Below, one piece after another: positions 22,771 through 34,091 of a stretch of DNA of 64,000 nucleotides; position 1 is the stretch's first letter, and every line of letters starts with the position of its first letter. Origin of the DNA: Nilaparvata lugens. Taxonomy: Eukaryota; Arthropoda; Insecta; Hemiptera; Delphacidae. The position numbers and the translations under genes are program-made. The stretch lies in the NCBI RefSeq assembly GCF_014356525.2, contig NC_052510.1:12492660-12556659 (forward strand). The letters are read 5' to 3'. The notes beneath the pieces were generated by a model. It made no database searches. It was given only the letters and a program-made list of their open reading frames with translations, and was not told the origin of the DNA.

Positions 22771-23930
22771 TAATTCTACAGCCTGTAGTGAAATACAACT
22801 TGTGTATACTACTTATTAGATAATTGAAAAAAATTGAAAATATATTTTCTTGATGAATAATATTTACTCGAGAAAGAATTAGTCATTATTGGCAAAACCC
22901 AACAATATGCGTAGATCACTATTTTGTATACCACTGTACTTGAACCTTAAAATTACGTACATCTTATTATGACCGATAAAACTTCATCCTGAAGTAAGTG
23001 AACCTTGTATCTTGAACAGATATTGGTGAGGTAGCCTAAATGTACCTTTGTATTTTGAAAACTCCAAATTACCTACACGTTAATTCTATAGCGAGTGAAC
23101 ATTATTAAAATAGGAATCGTGGAACGTTGAAAGATAGTTAGTTATACATGTGATCCTTGAATCAATGAAACGAATTAATTCAATTTAACCTTGATTCAAT
23201 AAAATATGAACGGATTTAATGTTTAAATCGTGAATCCAATTTTTTTTATGTTTTGTGGTAGTCCACTGAAAATTGTAGATTACATTGAGTGAGCTGCATG
23301 GTGATTAATGTATTGTGGATTTTTTTCAAAATCGAAAATTTTCTAATTCTTTCATGAAATAATACTTCAGAGATACTTGGGTCGTCTTTAGAGAACTAAA
23401 AACATTGAAATATCACTTAGCTAGCCAATACAATTCAAACTGTTTGAAAATCTCATCGTGAATGAATGTTCGAATCTTGAATTTCAACTCTCATCTCATT
23501 CCTTAACCAATCTTTTCACCTAATCCTCGACCTTATGAATGGTGACGTATGGAATTGTTTCGCGCTATTGGAGAGTGGCGCCTGCTTGCAAGTGGATGAA
23601 GAGGAGGAAAGGTACAGTTTCAATCTATTTATTGAATTTACAATCTCAAAATCTGTATGAATTTTGTTTTCCAAGATTCTTTAACACTTAATAAATTACG
23701 ATATTATGATATAATACATTGCACTGCAGTATTTATTTTAAATGCAATAGGAACTGCTAGAAATCATGAGGAATTTTCAACAATAATGAAAATTACCATG
23801 CCTTATAATTTTGGTTCTCCAATCCCTTGTATTATTCCTTTCATGTGAATAAATTGAGAATGTTTTCTCAATGAGAAAAAGTTTGAGAATGTTATAAAAG
23901 CTTTGATCGATTTATATCAAATTATATTTC
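22771..23930. other. AT-rich non-coding, nothing recognised
   Basis: A 63 aa frame at 23,657 has no recognisable feature. Its surrounding sequence ('accatgccttataattttgg') is echoed in inverted form near 24,170-24,230, suggesting an old inverted duplication around the MITE at 23,931. Confidence 0.4.
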
Positions 23931-24090
23931 TCAGACTTTTGCGACACGAACTCGCGCATTACAATTCTTATCTGCTGATGCTATTCTTATTTATCTGAAT
24001 TTATACAGAAGCAGTAAGATGCAGATATAATAAGCATAGAATCAGCTGATAAAAGTGGAATGCGCGAGTTCGTGGCGCATAAGTCTGTAC
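23931..24090. mobile_element. MITE family with 'cagacttttgcgccacgaac' ends, copy 1
   Basis: The left arm is 'tcagacttttgcgacacgaa' and the right arm is 'ttcgtggcgcataagtctg'. A near-identical layout occurs at 61,061-61,224. The inner parts contain 'atcagctgat' and an AT-rich centre. Non-coding. Confidence 0.88.
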
Positions 24091-24835
24091 GTATCTTTAA
24101 AAATAGAGATTAAATTTGACCAGAGTCTTAAACACTATCAAACATTTGTTCCCATGAAGGGAAAATTATACAAGGGATTGGAGAACCAACATTATAGGGC
24201 TTCGTAATTTTCATTATTGTTGAACATTTCTGTATGCACCTTTATTATTTATCCCGGTATATTGCTGTGCCAATCTTGGATAACCGAGTACAGCCACTGG
24301 GAAGAATTTGCCCTGATTTTTGTAAAAGTCCTTCACCGATTTTTCTACTGAACACATCCTTCAACCTGGTGATTTTCTCCAGCTCTTTCCATTGAAACAA
24401 TGCTTTATCCTTGTAATCTCTCAATAGCCTCTGCAGACAATCTGCGCGGCTGTATCGTCGAGCATTTTTAATTGAATAGGTAGTCGCTTTGAGGAGAATT
24501 CGAGATTAGATTTCCAGCAGCGCACCAAGAGTGATGAAACACACGGACAGCTTGTGTGCTCGGATTATAAACCTTGTTTATTGAATTCGACTTAATTTAG
24601 GGCGCTTTTTTCTTTTTCATCACAGCCAAGAGGAAACAGAAGAAATTACAAAGAACGTTCAGAAGCTGTGTGCGCTCTGAATCTATAAGAGAGCCTTTCC
24701 ACCCTCTCTCTCTCTCTCACATACACACTCTCTATTGTTTTCTCTCTCTGTCTCTCTTGAACGCGCGGTAAAAACTAAACTCGAGCCAAGCTATTTATCA
24801 GTTTGAGTCTGATAGTGAGGTTAGGTTAGGCTTCG
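24091..24835. other. Non-coding with CT microsatellite
   Basis: A (CT)n-rich microsatellite lies at about 24,700-24,757. The remainder is unremarkable; I saw no exon. Confidence 0.5.
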
Positions 24836-24839
24836 ATTT

Positions 24840-25800
24840 TGTTACCGTGAGAAATAGGTGGTTTGAACGAATAGGAGAATAAAGAAAAAAATAGAGAGGA
24901 GGAAGGTGGAAAATAGAGGGGAGGAATTTGGAAAGAGGGCTAAGAGAGCAAGAAGGTAGAAAATATTGGGGAGGAAGTTGGAAAGAGGGTGGAGAATGAG
25001 GAAGCATTGGGAGGAGAATACAGAGTGAAGGGGAAAGAGAAAGAAAAGAGAAATGGTGAGTGGAGAGTGGGGAATAGAAGAAGGAAACTGGAAGATGGGG
25101 AAAAATGGGAATAGAGAAATGAGAGAAGGTAGAGAGTGGGAAATAGAAGAAGGAAACTGGGAGATGGAGAAAAATGGAAATAGAGAAATGAGAGAAGGTA
25201 GAGAGTGGGATATAGAAGAAGGAAACTGGAAGAGGGAGGGAATTGGGAATAGAGAAATGAGTGAAGATAGAGAGCGAAAGAAAAAGATTAAGTGGGGAGA
25301 AAAGAATCAGTGGAAATGAAAAAAAACAGTGGAGAAAATCAGTGGAATGAAAAGGAATGAAACTTTAAGAGGAAGTAAGAACGAGTAGAAAATCAGGGGA
25401 AGGAATGGTAGGAATGAAGACAGTAATTGGAGGGAGTTAAAATAGAATAGAGTGGGAAACGCAAATAAAAAATCATAGGATATAGGGGAAATAGTAAAGA
25501 ATCCAGAAAGAGAGAGTAAAACAGGAGAAATCAAAAACAAATGAGAAAAATAGTGAGACTGAAGGGAAAAAGAGATATTTTGTTACAACACAGAAAGAGG
25601 GAGAAGATAGGAGGAGAGAAGCGTAAATGAGGAGTGAAGAATACATAAAGAGAGACAAGAATTGAGGAGGAAATTGGAGATAAAACTGAACTGAAATAGA
25701 GAGTAAATTGGGAAAAAGTGGAATAAGGGTGGTATAGAAAACAGAAAAGGCAGGGAAATTGAAGCAAAGTGAAAAAAGAAAGGAAAAACTGTTAGCCCTT
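24840..25800. repeat. Purine-rich block
   Basis: Plus-strand A/G-rich sequence with gga/aga words. The many small minus-strand frames (Ser/Phe/Leu/Pro-rich) are shadows. It contains two local tandem repeats, including the one at 25,064. Confidence 0.8.
25064..25272. repeat. ~70 bp tandem repeat, three units
   Basis: Units start with 'gagtggggaatagaagaagg' or close variants at 25,064, 25,134 and 25,203 and end 'gaaatgag.gaag'. Because one period is 69 bases, the plus frame reads as a repeating ~23-residue peptide. I take that as a consequence of the array, not evidence of coding. Confidence 0.85.
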
Positions 25801-26288
25801 TTATAGAAACGATAAAGTTTAGAGCAGGTCTACGGGCCTTTTTGCTCTCACCTCCCTTCGCCCTTTGAACCAACTTTCAACAATATATCCTAACATTGGG
25901 AAGCCACCCCTCTCTTGCCTTAGGGCGTTTAAAGTGGGGGGAAGTATCGTTTTCTTCCGGGCTTCGGCTACAAATAACTTCTAATCCGATTCTAGAAGCG
26001 GTGAATGAGATTTTATTCCTTCACGCGTAAACTGTGTATTTGCTCTTAATGAATTGTGTCTACAATATTGATACTCTTACTTGTAACGTGGAAACCTTGA
26101 AGATTTTGTTGTAGATAAAGTTAATTCATTGTTCTCATTTTCTAGTTTCTTTTGAAATGTATTATATCTACTACACTATTACAATGATTTAATTTGAATA
26201 GTAAAAGGACTGCTGACTGGACTGTGGCTGGACTGCAGCCACTGTAAACTTTTCAAAGTTTTGCAAAAAAAGGTTAGAGGTTTAACCT

Positions 26289-27735
26289 TGTAACATATTA
26301 AATCTGGGTAGATAAAAAGCCCTAACAGAAATAGTAATAGGTCTGAAATAAAGTAACTGGCTAATATCGCCAAATAGATAATAACTAAGATTAGATAGCA
26401 TCAGCTTATTCTGGCTAAATGGTACAAGAACCTAAATGGCGGAGGACTAAGATATTTAAATTTTATGCTAATTTGAAAGTCGGAAAGAGGATCTGTAAAA
26501 CTTGAGAAGGAAGAACCAGCACTCGCCAGCCAGATGCCACCATAAGAGGACCCCAAATATTTTAGAGCGAAGTACCTTACTAATGATTTTGTAAAAGTTA
26601 AAGTTAAAGTAAATTATTAAATTTCTTAAAAGACTTCGTGATGCTATTGTGAAGCAGAAGTCATTTTCATTTTGAATTAAACTTATAATCCCTTGGAGGA
26701 GACGATTCCGGCTACCATATTCCCGGACCGCATGGAGTTGGATCGACATCGGCGGCTTACAAGAAGATTTTCGACACGTGAGTGATTAAATTTGAATTAG
26801 TGATGGGCGCCCTAGTGCTTCGAATTAATCTGATGATCAAAGCTAGCTCGCCGAAAGGGTTTTATTATAAATTGAGAAATTAATAAGAGTAATACTTGCG
26901 CAAGTAAAAATTAGTATTAAAGGTATTTATTTGAAAGAAAAATATAGATCAATATTTTAGAAATTTCTATTAAATCAAAGAAGTACAAAATCTAGGCTAT
27001 TAAAACACATGCATACAATATTTAATTTTTTTTTTTTGCAATACAATTTGCGATAATTTATTATAGTTCTAATTCACTAGATGAATGGCTCTACCTATTC
27101 CGTCAGGTGCCGAATCTTGCACCCTGAGATAAAAATATATATGCGATACAAATAAATCTACTAAATACTAGAGATTTTAATATATATATATATTTGGATT
27201 ATTAGTGGCTAATTTATCAAGCTGATCTTAGAGCACACATTTTTTGATTGAATTATCCAAGTCGACAAGTATTAGCAAGCGCATATCGCAACTACATGCA
27301 ACAGAATGCATATGATTTTAAGATAAAGGCACATGGTAATGATTCGTGCCATAAATCTAGAATATAAAGTTTAGCCTGTGATATTTTTACTGATTTCAAT
27401 TATTGTTCTATTTTTATATTATATTTTTTATCGCTCTATATATATTTTTTGCCTCGATTGATCTTTGCATTATTTATGTAATATATGTATGAAACTTTCA
27501 TGGTGTGCAATTTATTTTTATTCCTCAACACTATAGTATAAGTATCATTTATATATATATTTATTATTTATTGAATTACAAGAGTTATTGGAGAAGCCCA
27601 TATCTAGGCCTATCAAGATTTTTTAAGACTGAATACTATTAGAAAACCACGACCTAATTATATCAAATCTCATGCTTTACCGACTGATGCCAAGCAGGAG
27701 GCTAAACGTTATTTAATATAAAGAATAACGTGACA
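26289..27735 (+). repeat. 5' LTR
   Basis: Starts TGTAACATATT and ends aataacgtgaca. Compared with the 3' LTR the differences seen are single-base indels, mostly in homopolymers (for example the T run near 27,028). A rearranged relative of this LTR is at 46,608-48,721. Confidence 0.95.
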
Positions 27736-28130
27736 CAAAGACATGTCGTACCAACGTGGGACTGATGATGAGAGCCAAGCTCATTAAATAATTATTTGAA
27801 ATTAAGTCAATAACCATATTGAAAATTATAGATAACTTATACGAGTTGTGAGGAAAACTGGCGAAGGGAAATTTGTATTACTTTTGGGGAAACAAGAGCT
27901 TTAAATAGAGAGAAATTATATGTTTTAAAGAAAATTTTATATTATTAGTACTGTGAAAAATTACATGTTTATAAAGAGAGATTATATTTTATAAGCCTAA
28001 ACTGCTATTACTTTCTAGTCAAAAATATATTAGGGTTTAAGCCGGTTGGAAAATAAGTCGCAGCCTGTAAACTAGCCAAGAATAAATCAACAAAACATTG
28101 GGGGCGCTAGAGCATTGTAAAAAACTTAAG

Positions 28131-28180
28131 TATAAATACCTTGTTGTAAGAGTATCCAAACACTTTACACATCACTGTTC
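28131..28180 (+). promoter_or_regulatory. Possible internal promoter of the LTR element
   Basis: 'agtataaatacc' (TATA-like) is followed ~35-45 bases later by 'acatcactgttcactg', an initiator-like stretch. This lies downstream of the 5' LTR and ~100 bases before the Gag start codon. It could be a TATA promoter internal to the element; the LTR itself is the alternative. Confidence 0.25.
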
Positions 28181-28269
28181 ACTGTAAGTCCCGGTTTGTG
28201 TCTCTTTTTTAAGCATCTTCGCTTATCATTTTTGTCACTGTTTAATTAGCATTTATCATATTTGACATA

Positions 28270-29166
28270 ATGAATCACACTCCCGCAAACTCTGAAGTTT
28301 CATATATGTACAGCGGTTGCACAGATCCCACTTTGTCGACTCCAAGCACATCAAACCCCACCACGGTAGATGCCAATACGCCACGAGAAAGGGAACCAGG
28401 AAGCGTCGGGTCGATAGTCTTCGATCCACCAGGTCTGCAACCTCTATCATCCACTCGAATCGACGCCGCTGACACACCATTGAATCAACGGATAGTAGAG
28501 ATCAACTTTGAAGGGGGCGAGGAGCAGCCTGCCGAACCCGCATCTCCAGAGGCCGAGTCACATCTGAGCAAACAAAGTCTATTTTCAGTCACAGAGCTAG
28601 ATCCTTTTCAAAAGGTAATGATGGAACAAACTAGCAGTATGTTCAATATTATGCTACAAAACACAATGGACAAAATGATGCAGGAGATTAAAAAAGAGAA
28701 TGTGGAAATGAAAGAGGCAAATAAGCAAACAATGGAACAGGGCATGAAAGAGACAGCGGGCGCTATAAAATCAGTAGAACGACGGTTGGATACTATTGAG
28801 GCTAAAGTAGAGAATCATAGGGAAGAATTAAAAGCAATGATAAATCTACAGAAAGAAAGTCAGGATAAAGTTACGGCAGGATTATCGGAAAGGTTGGATA
28901 CGGTTACATGTGAGCTCAACGAAAGGATAGATAACCTAACCATACAAATCACTACACCCATTCAGGATATAACCAATAACATTAAGGCCGATTGCCACCA
29001 AGAAATCCACAAACAAATTACCGTTGCCAATCAAACATTAACAACTACAGTTGACAAAAATATTAACAGTATTAAAGAAATACAAAATAAACAGATTAAT
29101 ATGTCCACAAAAATGAACCAACTGCAAGGTAGCATCAATCAAAATACTGAAACCTGTAAGCTTTAA
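28270..29166 (+). CDS. Gag-like protein, N-terminal part (coiled coil)
   Basis: Structural protein of the retrotransposon particle, first 298 codons, starting at the first ATG after the leader. Residues ~1-100 are Pro/Thr/Glu-rich and probably disordered. Residues ~115-290 are Gln/Glu/Lys/Ile-rich with heptad-like spacing and should form a long coiled coil suited to self-assembly. The frame ends with TAA at 29,164, but the next frame back is open from 29,160 without a break to 31,211 and continues the same composition. The two frames can only be joined within a few bases around 'gctttaa', which holds a TTT run. No canonical XXXYYYZ slip site is present. A one-base loss in that run (mutation or sequencing error) is therefore the simplest reading, and the natural product is probably a single ~980-residue Gag. 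Confidence 0.75.
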   Translation: MNHTPANSEVSYMYSGCTDPTLSTPSTSNPTTVDANTPREREPGSVGSIVFDPPGLQPLSSTRIDAADTPLNQRIVEINFEGGEEQPAEPASPEAESHLSKQSLFSVTELDPFQKVMMEQTSSMFNIMLQNTMDKMMQEIKKENVEMKEANKQTMEQGMKETAGAIKSVERRLDTIEAKVENHREELKAMINLQKESQDKVTAGLSERLDTVTCELNERIDNLTIQITTPIQDITNNIKADCHQEIHKQITVANQTLTTTVDKNINSIKEIQNKQINMSTKMNQLQGSINQNTETCKL

Positions 29167-31211
29167 ACGGAACTCTACTAATTCAAAAATCCACTCTGAC
29201 TCAATTAAATCAAGAAGTAAACGCAAATAAAATTACACATAATAGTCAATGGCAGATAACACAGGAAAAAATAACAGCATTAGAAAATCATATTCAACAA
29301 CGACCTCAAGGGATTCAAACAGACAACCTCAACGTACATAGTATATTACAAGGACTAGGAAAATTTGATAATACTGATCGCCACTTGCAACCTCAACCAT
29401 TCATTGATCAGATAAAATTAGTACAAACTCTTGCACCTACCTCTTGGAATTTTTGGCGTCTTCGTTTGACTAATTTATTGATTGGCGAACCCCTGATGTT
29501 CTTTCGGAGTAGAGCCCATGAATTTACATCATTGGATGAGTTTGTCGCTGTCTTCCTGGAACAGTATTGGAGCAGAAGTAAACAGTTGGACGTGCTAGCG
29601 GACATATCATGCGATTTCAACCCTAACTTAGACGGTGCATGTACCACTTTCGTCACTGCTCTACAGTTTAAAAATTCTCAATTGAGCGAGCCCATTAACG
29701 AATCGGCATTAGCAAGTATTATTTTAAAGAAGCTACCGTATCAAGTTAGAATGGCACTCGCCACACAACCCATTACTGATTGCAAGCAGCTGATTAATCA
29801 TTTATATGGCATACAGTCTGCAATGGCAATATCAAACCACCGCTCAGACCAGAGATACGCATCAAATCAACATAATTCAAAATTTAATCAGCATAACAGC
29901 CAAAATTATGAACCGGTATCATATGATCGCTACCGATCTGCTCCTCAATTTGAACGCCGCTATGAGCACAGGCAAAATGGTAATTGGAATAATGAAAAAT
30001 TTCAAAATCGCACAACCAACCACTATGCCCAGCAGAGCAATCGTAAGAATCACTATGATGGCCGTGATCGATTAAACTCACATAATAATCACACACAAAA
30101 CAATTACAACAGAAATTATAAACCGCCACCTCAACAAGTAAGTACAAATTATACATTAGCACATGCAATAGGATTGAATCAACAAAAAACCCGGAACCCA
30201 ACACCCTACGACCCGCCATCAGATATACAGAAAACTACAGCTAATAAACCAGGACTATATGATACCCCCGATATAACAAGCACAAGCTCAAATGAAACAA
30301 ACCAAGAAAAGCAGGATATTTCAACGTCATACACCACATTCAGAAATGATTTACCGGAGACTTTGTTACAAGAAACACAAGATAACCCACCACCAGACAC
30401 ACAGGAGCCTATACAAGACAGCCTATCACAAAAAACCGCCGCCCAACATGCAATTAAAGCCAGCCGCAAGCATCAGCCTCTATTAAGTTTCCTGTTCCCC
30501 ACCGAAGAGCAACCTGCCACCGAAGAGTCACTACTAAATATAAGCAGTCACCAGGACCATGCACTAATTAAGGAGTCAGTGAATATAGAAAAGATTAAAA
30601 ATGTAACAGATCCGCGCACCGAACCTACAACCGCTTATCAAGGGACACCACCAAAGCAAACCAAGGACCCCATGGAAGAACGAGAGGACGGCATCCAGGA
30701 CAAAAGGAGCGAGCACCGCAAGGCCCGGAGACGCAAGCGCCCGAGGACACCGGACGGCCGACATCAGGACGGAGAGGACGGCATACGGGAGAAGAAGAAG
30801 ATGCATCGCAAGGCCCGGAGGCGGAAGAAACGGAGGAACCGCGCGCGCCGATGGAGGCCGCATGCACGGTTCAAACGCCCGAAGAGGACACCGGACCGAC
30901 ACCGAGGAGGACAGGAAGGGACCAACGTCATGCATCCGCGGCACATTCGTTTTAAGGAAAATGAACAACGATGTGACCGGAATAATAGGCCAAAGAAATA
31001 TGACAGAAACGGAGCTACTGATAGAACAAATATGGATTCGTGCATGGGCAATAACAAAATGGATTACTTGTGGGAACTAATAAAGGATAAACGGTGTTTG
31101 AGAAGAATGGAAGCAATAAAAAGTTATATTAATAAAATGGAAGTAAATAGTTATTATATGATGAGAGATTATGCTATTAAAAAGATAATAAATATTGTAT
31201 ATGGTGTTTAA
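29160..31211 (+). CDS. Gag-like protein, C-terminal part (capsid-like core and Arg-rich tail)
   Basis: Continuation of the preceding frame. The ~150 residues from about 29,385 (with motifs such as APTSWNFWRLRLTNLL, FVAVFLEQYW and LKKLPYQVRMAL) match the pattern of the retrotransposon Gag (capsid) domain of Ty3/gypsy-like elements. A Gln/Asn/Tyr/Arg-rich linker follows. Next comes a strongly basic segment (codons in ~30,660-30,930) with clusters such as RKARRRKRPR and RKARRRKKRRNRARR. This probably binds RNA in place of the usual CCHC zinc knuckle, which I do not find. The basic segment is internally duplicated and much richer in G+C than its surroundings. A lysine/methionine-rich tail ends at 31,211. 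Family assignment rests on pattern recognition only. Confidence 0.72.
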   Translation, partial: ALNGTLLIQKSTLTQLNQEVNANKITHNSQWQITQEKITALENHIQQRPQGIQTDNLNVHSILQGLGKFDNTDRHLQPQPFIDQIKLVQTLAPTSWNFWRLRLTNLLIGEPLMFFRSRAHEFTSLDEFVAVFLEQYWSRSKQLDVLADISCDFNPNLDGACTTFVTALQFKNSQLSEPINESALASIILKKLPYQVRMALATQPITDCKQLINHLYGIQSAMAISNHRSDQRYASNQHNSKFNQHNSQNYEPVSYDRYRSAPQFERRYEHRQNGNWNNEKFQNRTTNHYAQQSNRKNHYDGRDRLNSHNNHTQNNYNRNYKPPPQQVSTNYTLAHAIGLNQQKTRNPTPYDPPSDIQKTTANKPGLYDTPDITSTSSNETNQEKQDISTSYTTFRNDLPETLLQETQDNPPPDTQEPIQDSLSQKTAAQHAIKASRKHQPLLSFLFPTEEQPATEESLLNISSHQDHALIKESVNIEKIKNVTDPRTEPTTAYQGTPPKQTKDPMEEREDGIQDKRSEHRKARRRKRPRTPDGRHQDGEDGIREKKKMHRKARRRKKRRNRARRWRPHARFKRPKRTPDRHRGGQEGTNVMHPRHIRFKENEQRCDRNNRPKKYDRNGATDRTNMDSCMGNNKMDYLWELIKDKRCLRRMEAIKSYINKMEVNSYYMMRDYAIKKIINIVYGV

Positions 31212-31219
31212 TATTTGGT

Positions 31220-31564
31220 ATGATGGCTGTGATAGTAGTAAAAGACTGTGTTGTAGATATAATGGAAAATATTATATTGTTATTATTAAAAGAATCTAGT
31301 ATTGATGAATGGAAAGTTAATATTATAAAAATAGTTATTGTTGTGAGCCTACTAAGTTATAATGAACCGAGATCAAGAATATTAAATGAATATAAGAGGA
31401 AAGTTGAATTAAATTTACATGATGATTGGGAAAAGAACAGATTAAAAGGAATTACCATTAAGGAAGCTAGGATTTGTTTAGAAAAGTATACCAGATACCG
31501 GGGTTTTATATTCATGAAGATAAATTATCAATTAGGACAGCCTCAACAACCGAACAGCAGATAA
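31220..31564 (+). CDS. Small unknown frame downstream of Gag (114 aa)
   Basis: ATG at 31,220, nine bases after the Gag stop, overlapping nothing. The first ~50 residues are hydrophobic (Ile/Leu/Val-rich); the rest is basic and polar with a Trp and several Arg/Lys. I recognise no protease, polymerase or envelope motif. It could be a relic of a third frame, a genuine accessory protein or chance. It is intact in this young element, which slightly favours function. Confidence 0.25.
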   Translation: MMAVIVVKDCVVDIMENIILLLLKESSIDEWKVNIIKIVIVVSLLSYNEPRSRILNEYKRKVELNLHDDWEKNRLKGITIKEARICLEKYTRYRGFIFMKINYQLGQPQQPNSR

Positions 31565-32643
31565 CCTCACCAGCCTATAACATCTACAAACAGAATGCAA
31601 GAAGATGCAAGTAAACCACGGGATTTTTACATGCCATATCACAGAATTTGAAATAAATATGATAAGAAATCAATGAAAACATTATTATCAAACCGATTAC
31701 TAACCTTCCTTAATAAATTTAATATTGGTATAGGACCTCGTGGCAACAATCCAATGTTTAATTCCTTCCAGCCGTTAGAAGCCTGCAATAAGGAAAAGAA
31801 CAATTTTTAAATATGTAATTAAATTATATACATCAGATAAAAAAGGACACAAGCGGGGATAATAAAATTAAAATTTGTTAATTACCTTTTTAAGAGAAAA
31901 AATTGAGCAGTTAGGTTAGTTATGAAAGTCGACAGCAAATTCTGATGTAACATGTAGCACTATGAAATGTAGAACAGCGACCAGCTGAGCAAAGCCACCT
32001 AAATCAAATATGTGACGTCTGTTGAACATATGTTATAAAAAGAAATACTGTACCCAAAAAGTTATTTATTATTGTTATTTATTATATTTATTAATGTCGA
32101 TATATTTATTATATGTTTTATATTTATTACTTGTAATTATGCCACGTTTGTTACCTGAAAAAGACTTAAAGTGAATACCAGCTACCAAAACCAAAGAGCC
32201 ATTAGCAAAAGAAAAGTATTGTACCTGATGTATAGAAAATTATTTATATTAAGACCTAAGAAATACTATAAGATATAAGCCCAGAAGTTTGTGAATCGAA
32301 ATTATTGTCTAAAAGGAATCATTTATGAGAATTATGAAATGTGTGTAGTTAGGTTGGCAGCCCTGCAAGCGGCGAATTTAAAAATTACTATGTTTTAAGT
32401 GTTGTCAGGAGGAGTACGTTAGAAGTTTATATTTATGATATTTTATGTGTGTTGAGGAGGAGAATTGTTATTGTATTTGATAAAGGTATAAAGGAGATGC
32501 AGCAAATATGTCTGCGAACTGTGATAGAAGTATGAGATTATAATTTATAAACAAAGTATAGTGTATATCGATGTATTGAAGGGTGGGTTTTCATTAAAAA
32601 CATTGTGATTCTCAAATATTTTGAATTCAAACCCAGGGGCGCG
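31565..32643 (+). other. 3' untranslated interior of the LTR element
   Basis: AT-rich, without long frames. The sequence just before the 3' LTR ('acccaggggcgcg') contains only a short purine run, so the polypurine tract is weak or unconventional. Confidence 0.6.
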
Positions 32644-34091
32644 TGTAACATATTAAATCTGGGTAGATAAAAAGCCCTAACAGAAATAGTAATAGGTCTG
32701 AAATAAAGTAACTGGCTAATATCGCCAAATAGATAATAACTAAGATTAGATAGCATCAGCTTATTCTGGCTAAATGGTACAAGAACCTAAATGGCGGAGG
32801 ACTAAGATATTTAAATTTTATGCTAATTTGAAAGTCGGAAAGAGGATCTGTAAAACTTGAGAAGGAAGAACCAGCACTCGCCAGCCAGATGCCACCATAA
32901 GAGGACCCCAAATATTTTAGAGCGAAGTACCTTACTAATGATTTTGTAAAAGTTAAAGTTAAAGTAAATTATTAAATTTCTTAAAAGACTTCGTGATGCT
33001 ATTGTGAAGCAGAAGTCATTTTCATTTTGAATTAAATTATAATCCCTTGGAGGAGACGATTCCGGCTACCATATTCCCGGACCGCATGGAGTTGGATCGA
33101 CATCGGCGGCTTACAAGAAGATTTTCGACACGTGAGTGATTAAATTTGAATTAGTGATGGGCGCCCTAGTGCTTCGAATTAATCTGATGATCAAAGCTAG
33201 CTCGCCGAAAGGGTTTTATTATAAATTGAGAAATTAATAAGAGTAATACTTGCGCAAGTAAAAATTAGTATTAAAGGTATTTATTTGAAAGAAAAATATA
33301 GATCAATATTTTAGAAATTTCTATTAAATCAAAGAAGTACAAATCTAGGCTATTAAAACACATGCATACAATATTTAATTTTTTTTTTTTTTTGCAATAC
33401 AATTTGCGATAATTTATTATAGTTCTAATTCACTAGATGAATGGCTCTACCTATTCCGTCAGGTGCCGAATCTTGCACCCTGAGATAAAAATATATATGC
33501 GATACAAATAAATCTACTAAATACTAGAGATTTTAATATATATATATATTTGGATTATTAGTGGCTAATTTATCAAGCTGATCTTAGAGCACACATTTTT
33601 GATTGAATTATCCAAGTCGACAAGTATTAGCAAGCGCATATCGCAACTACATGCAACAGAATGCATATGATTTTAAGATAAAGGCACATGGTAATGATTC
33701 GTGCCATAAATCTAGAATATAAAGTTTAGCCTGTGATATTTTTACTGATTTCAATTATTGTTCTATTTTTATATTATATTTTTTATCGCTCTATATATAT
33801 TTTTTGCCTCGATTGATCTTTGCATTATTTATGTAATATATGTATGAAACTTTCATGGTGTGCAATTTATTTTTTATTCCTCAACACTATAGTATAAGTA
33901 TCATTTATATATATATTTATTATTTATTGAATTACAAGAGTTATTGGAGAAGCCCATATCTAGGCTATCAAGATTTTTTAAGACTGAATACTATTAGAAA
34001 ACCACGACCTAATTATATCAAATCTCATGCTTTACCGACTGATGCCAAGCAGGAGGCTAAACGTTATTTAAATATAAAGAATAACGTGACA
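32644..34091 (+). repeat. 3' LTR
   Basis: Same ends as the 5' LTR (TGTAAC...GTGACA). The 114 aa frame that crosses its right boundary (33,840-34,184) is a chance frame. Confidence 0.95.

Larger units (their letters stand above)
26289..34091 (+). mobile_element. Complete gag-only LTR retrotransposon (TR-GAG type)
   Basis: Two direct LTRs of ~1,447 bp bound a ~4.9 kb interior. Both LTRs start TGTAAC and end GTGACA, and the element is flanked by ACCT at 26,285-26,288 and 34,092-34,095, a 4 bp target-site duplication as expected for Ty3/gypsy-like integration. The interior encodes a Gag-like protein and one small unknown frame. I find no aspartic protease, reverse transcriptase, RNase H or integrase motif. 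It must have been mobilised by enzymes supplied in trans. The LTRs differ only by a few single-base indels that I could see, so insertion is very recent. Confidence 0.93.

Noticed and set aside
25053..25319. Repeat protein with 23-residue units
   Set aside because: Follows automatically from a 69-70 bp tandem repeat in purine-rich DNA; unit lengths are not all multiples of three and no flanking gene signals exist.
27736..27770. Primer-binding site identification for the LTR element
   Set aside because: I could not match the bases after the 5' LTR to the 3' end of a specific tRNA, so no site is called.
26289..34091. Endogenous retrovirus or autonomous gypsy element
   Set aside because: No protease, polymerase, integrase or envelope-like frame in the interior; only Gag-like coding and one small unknown frame.
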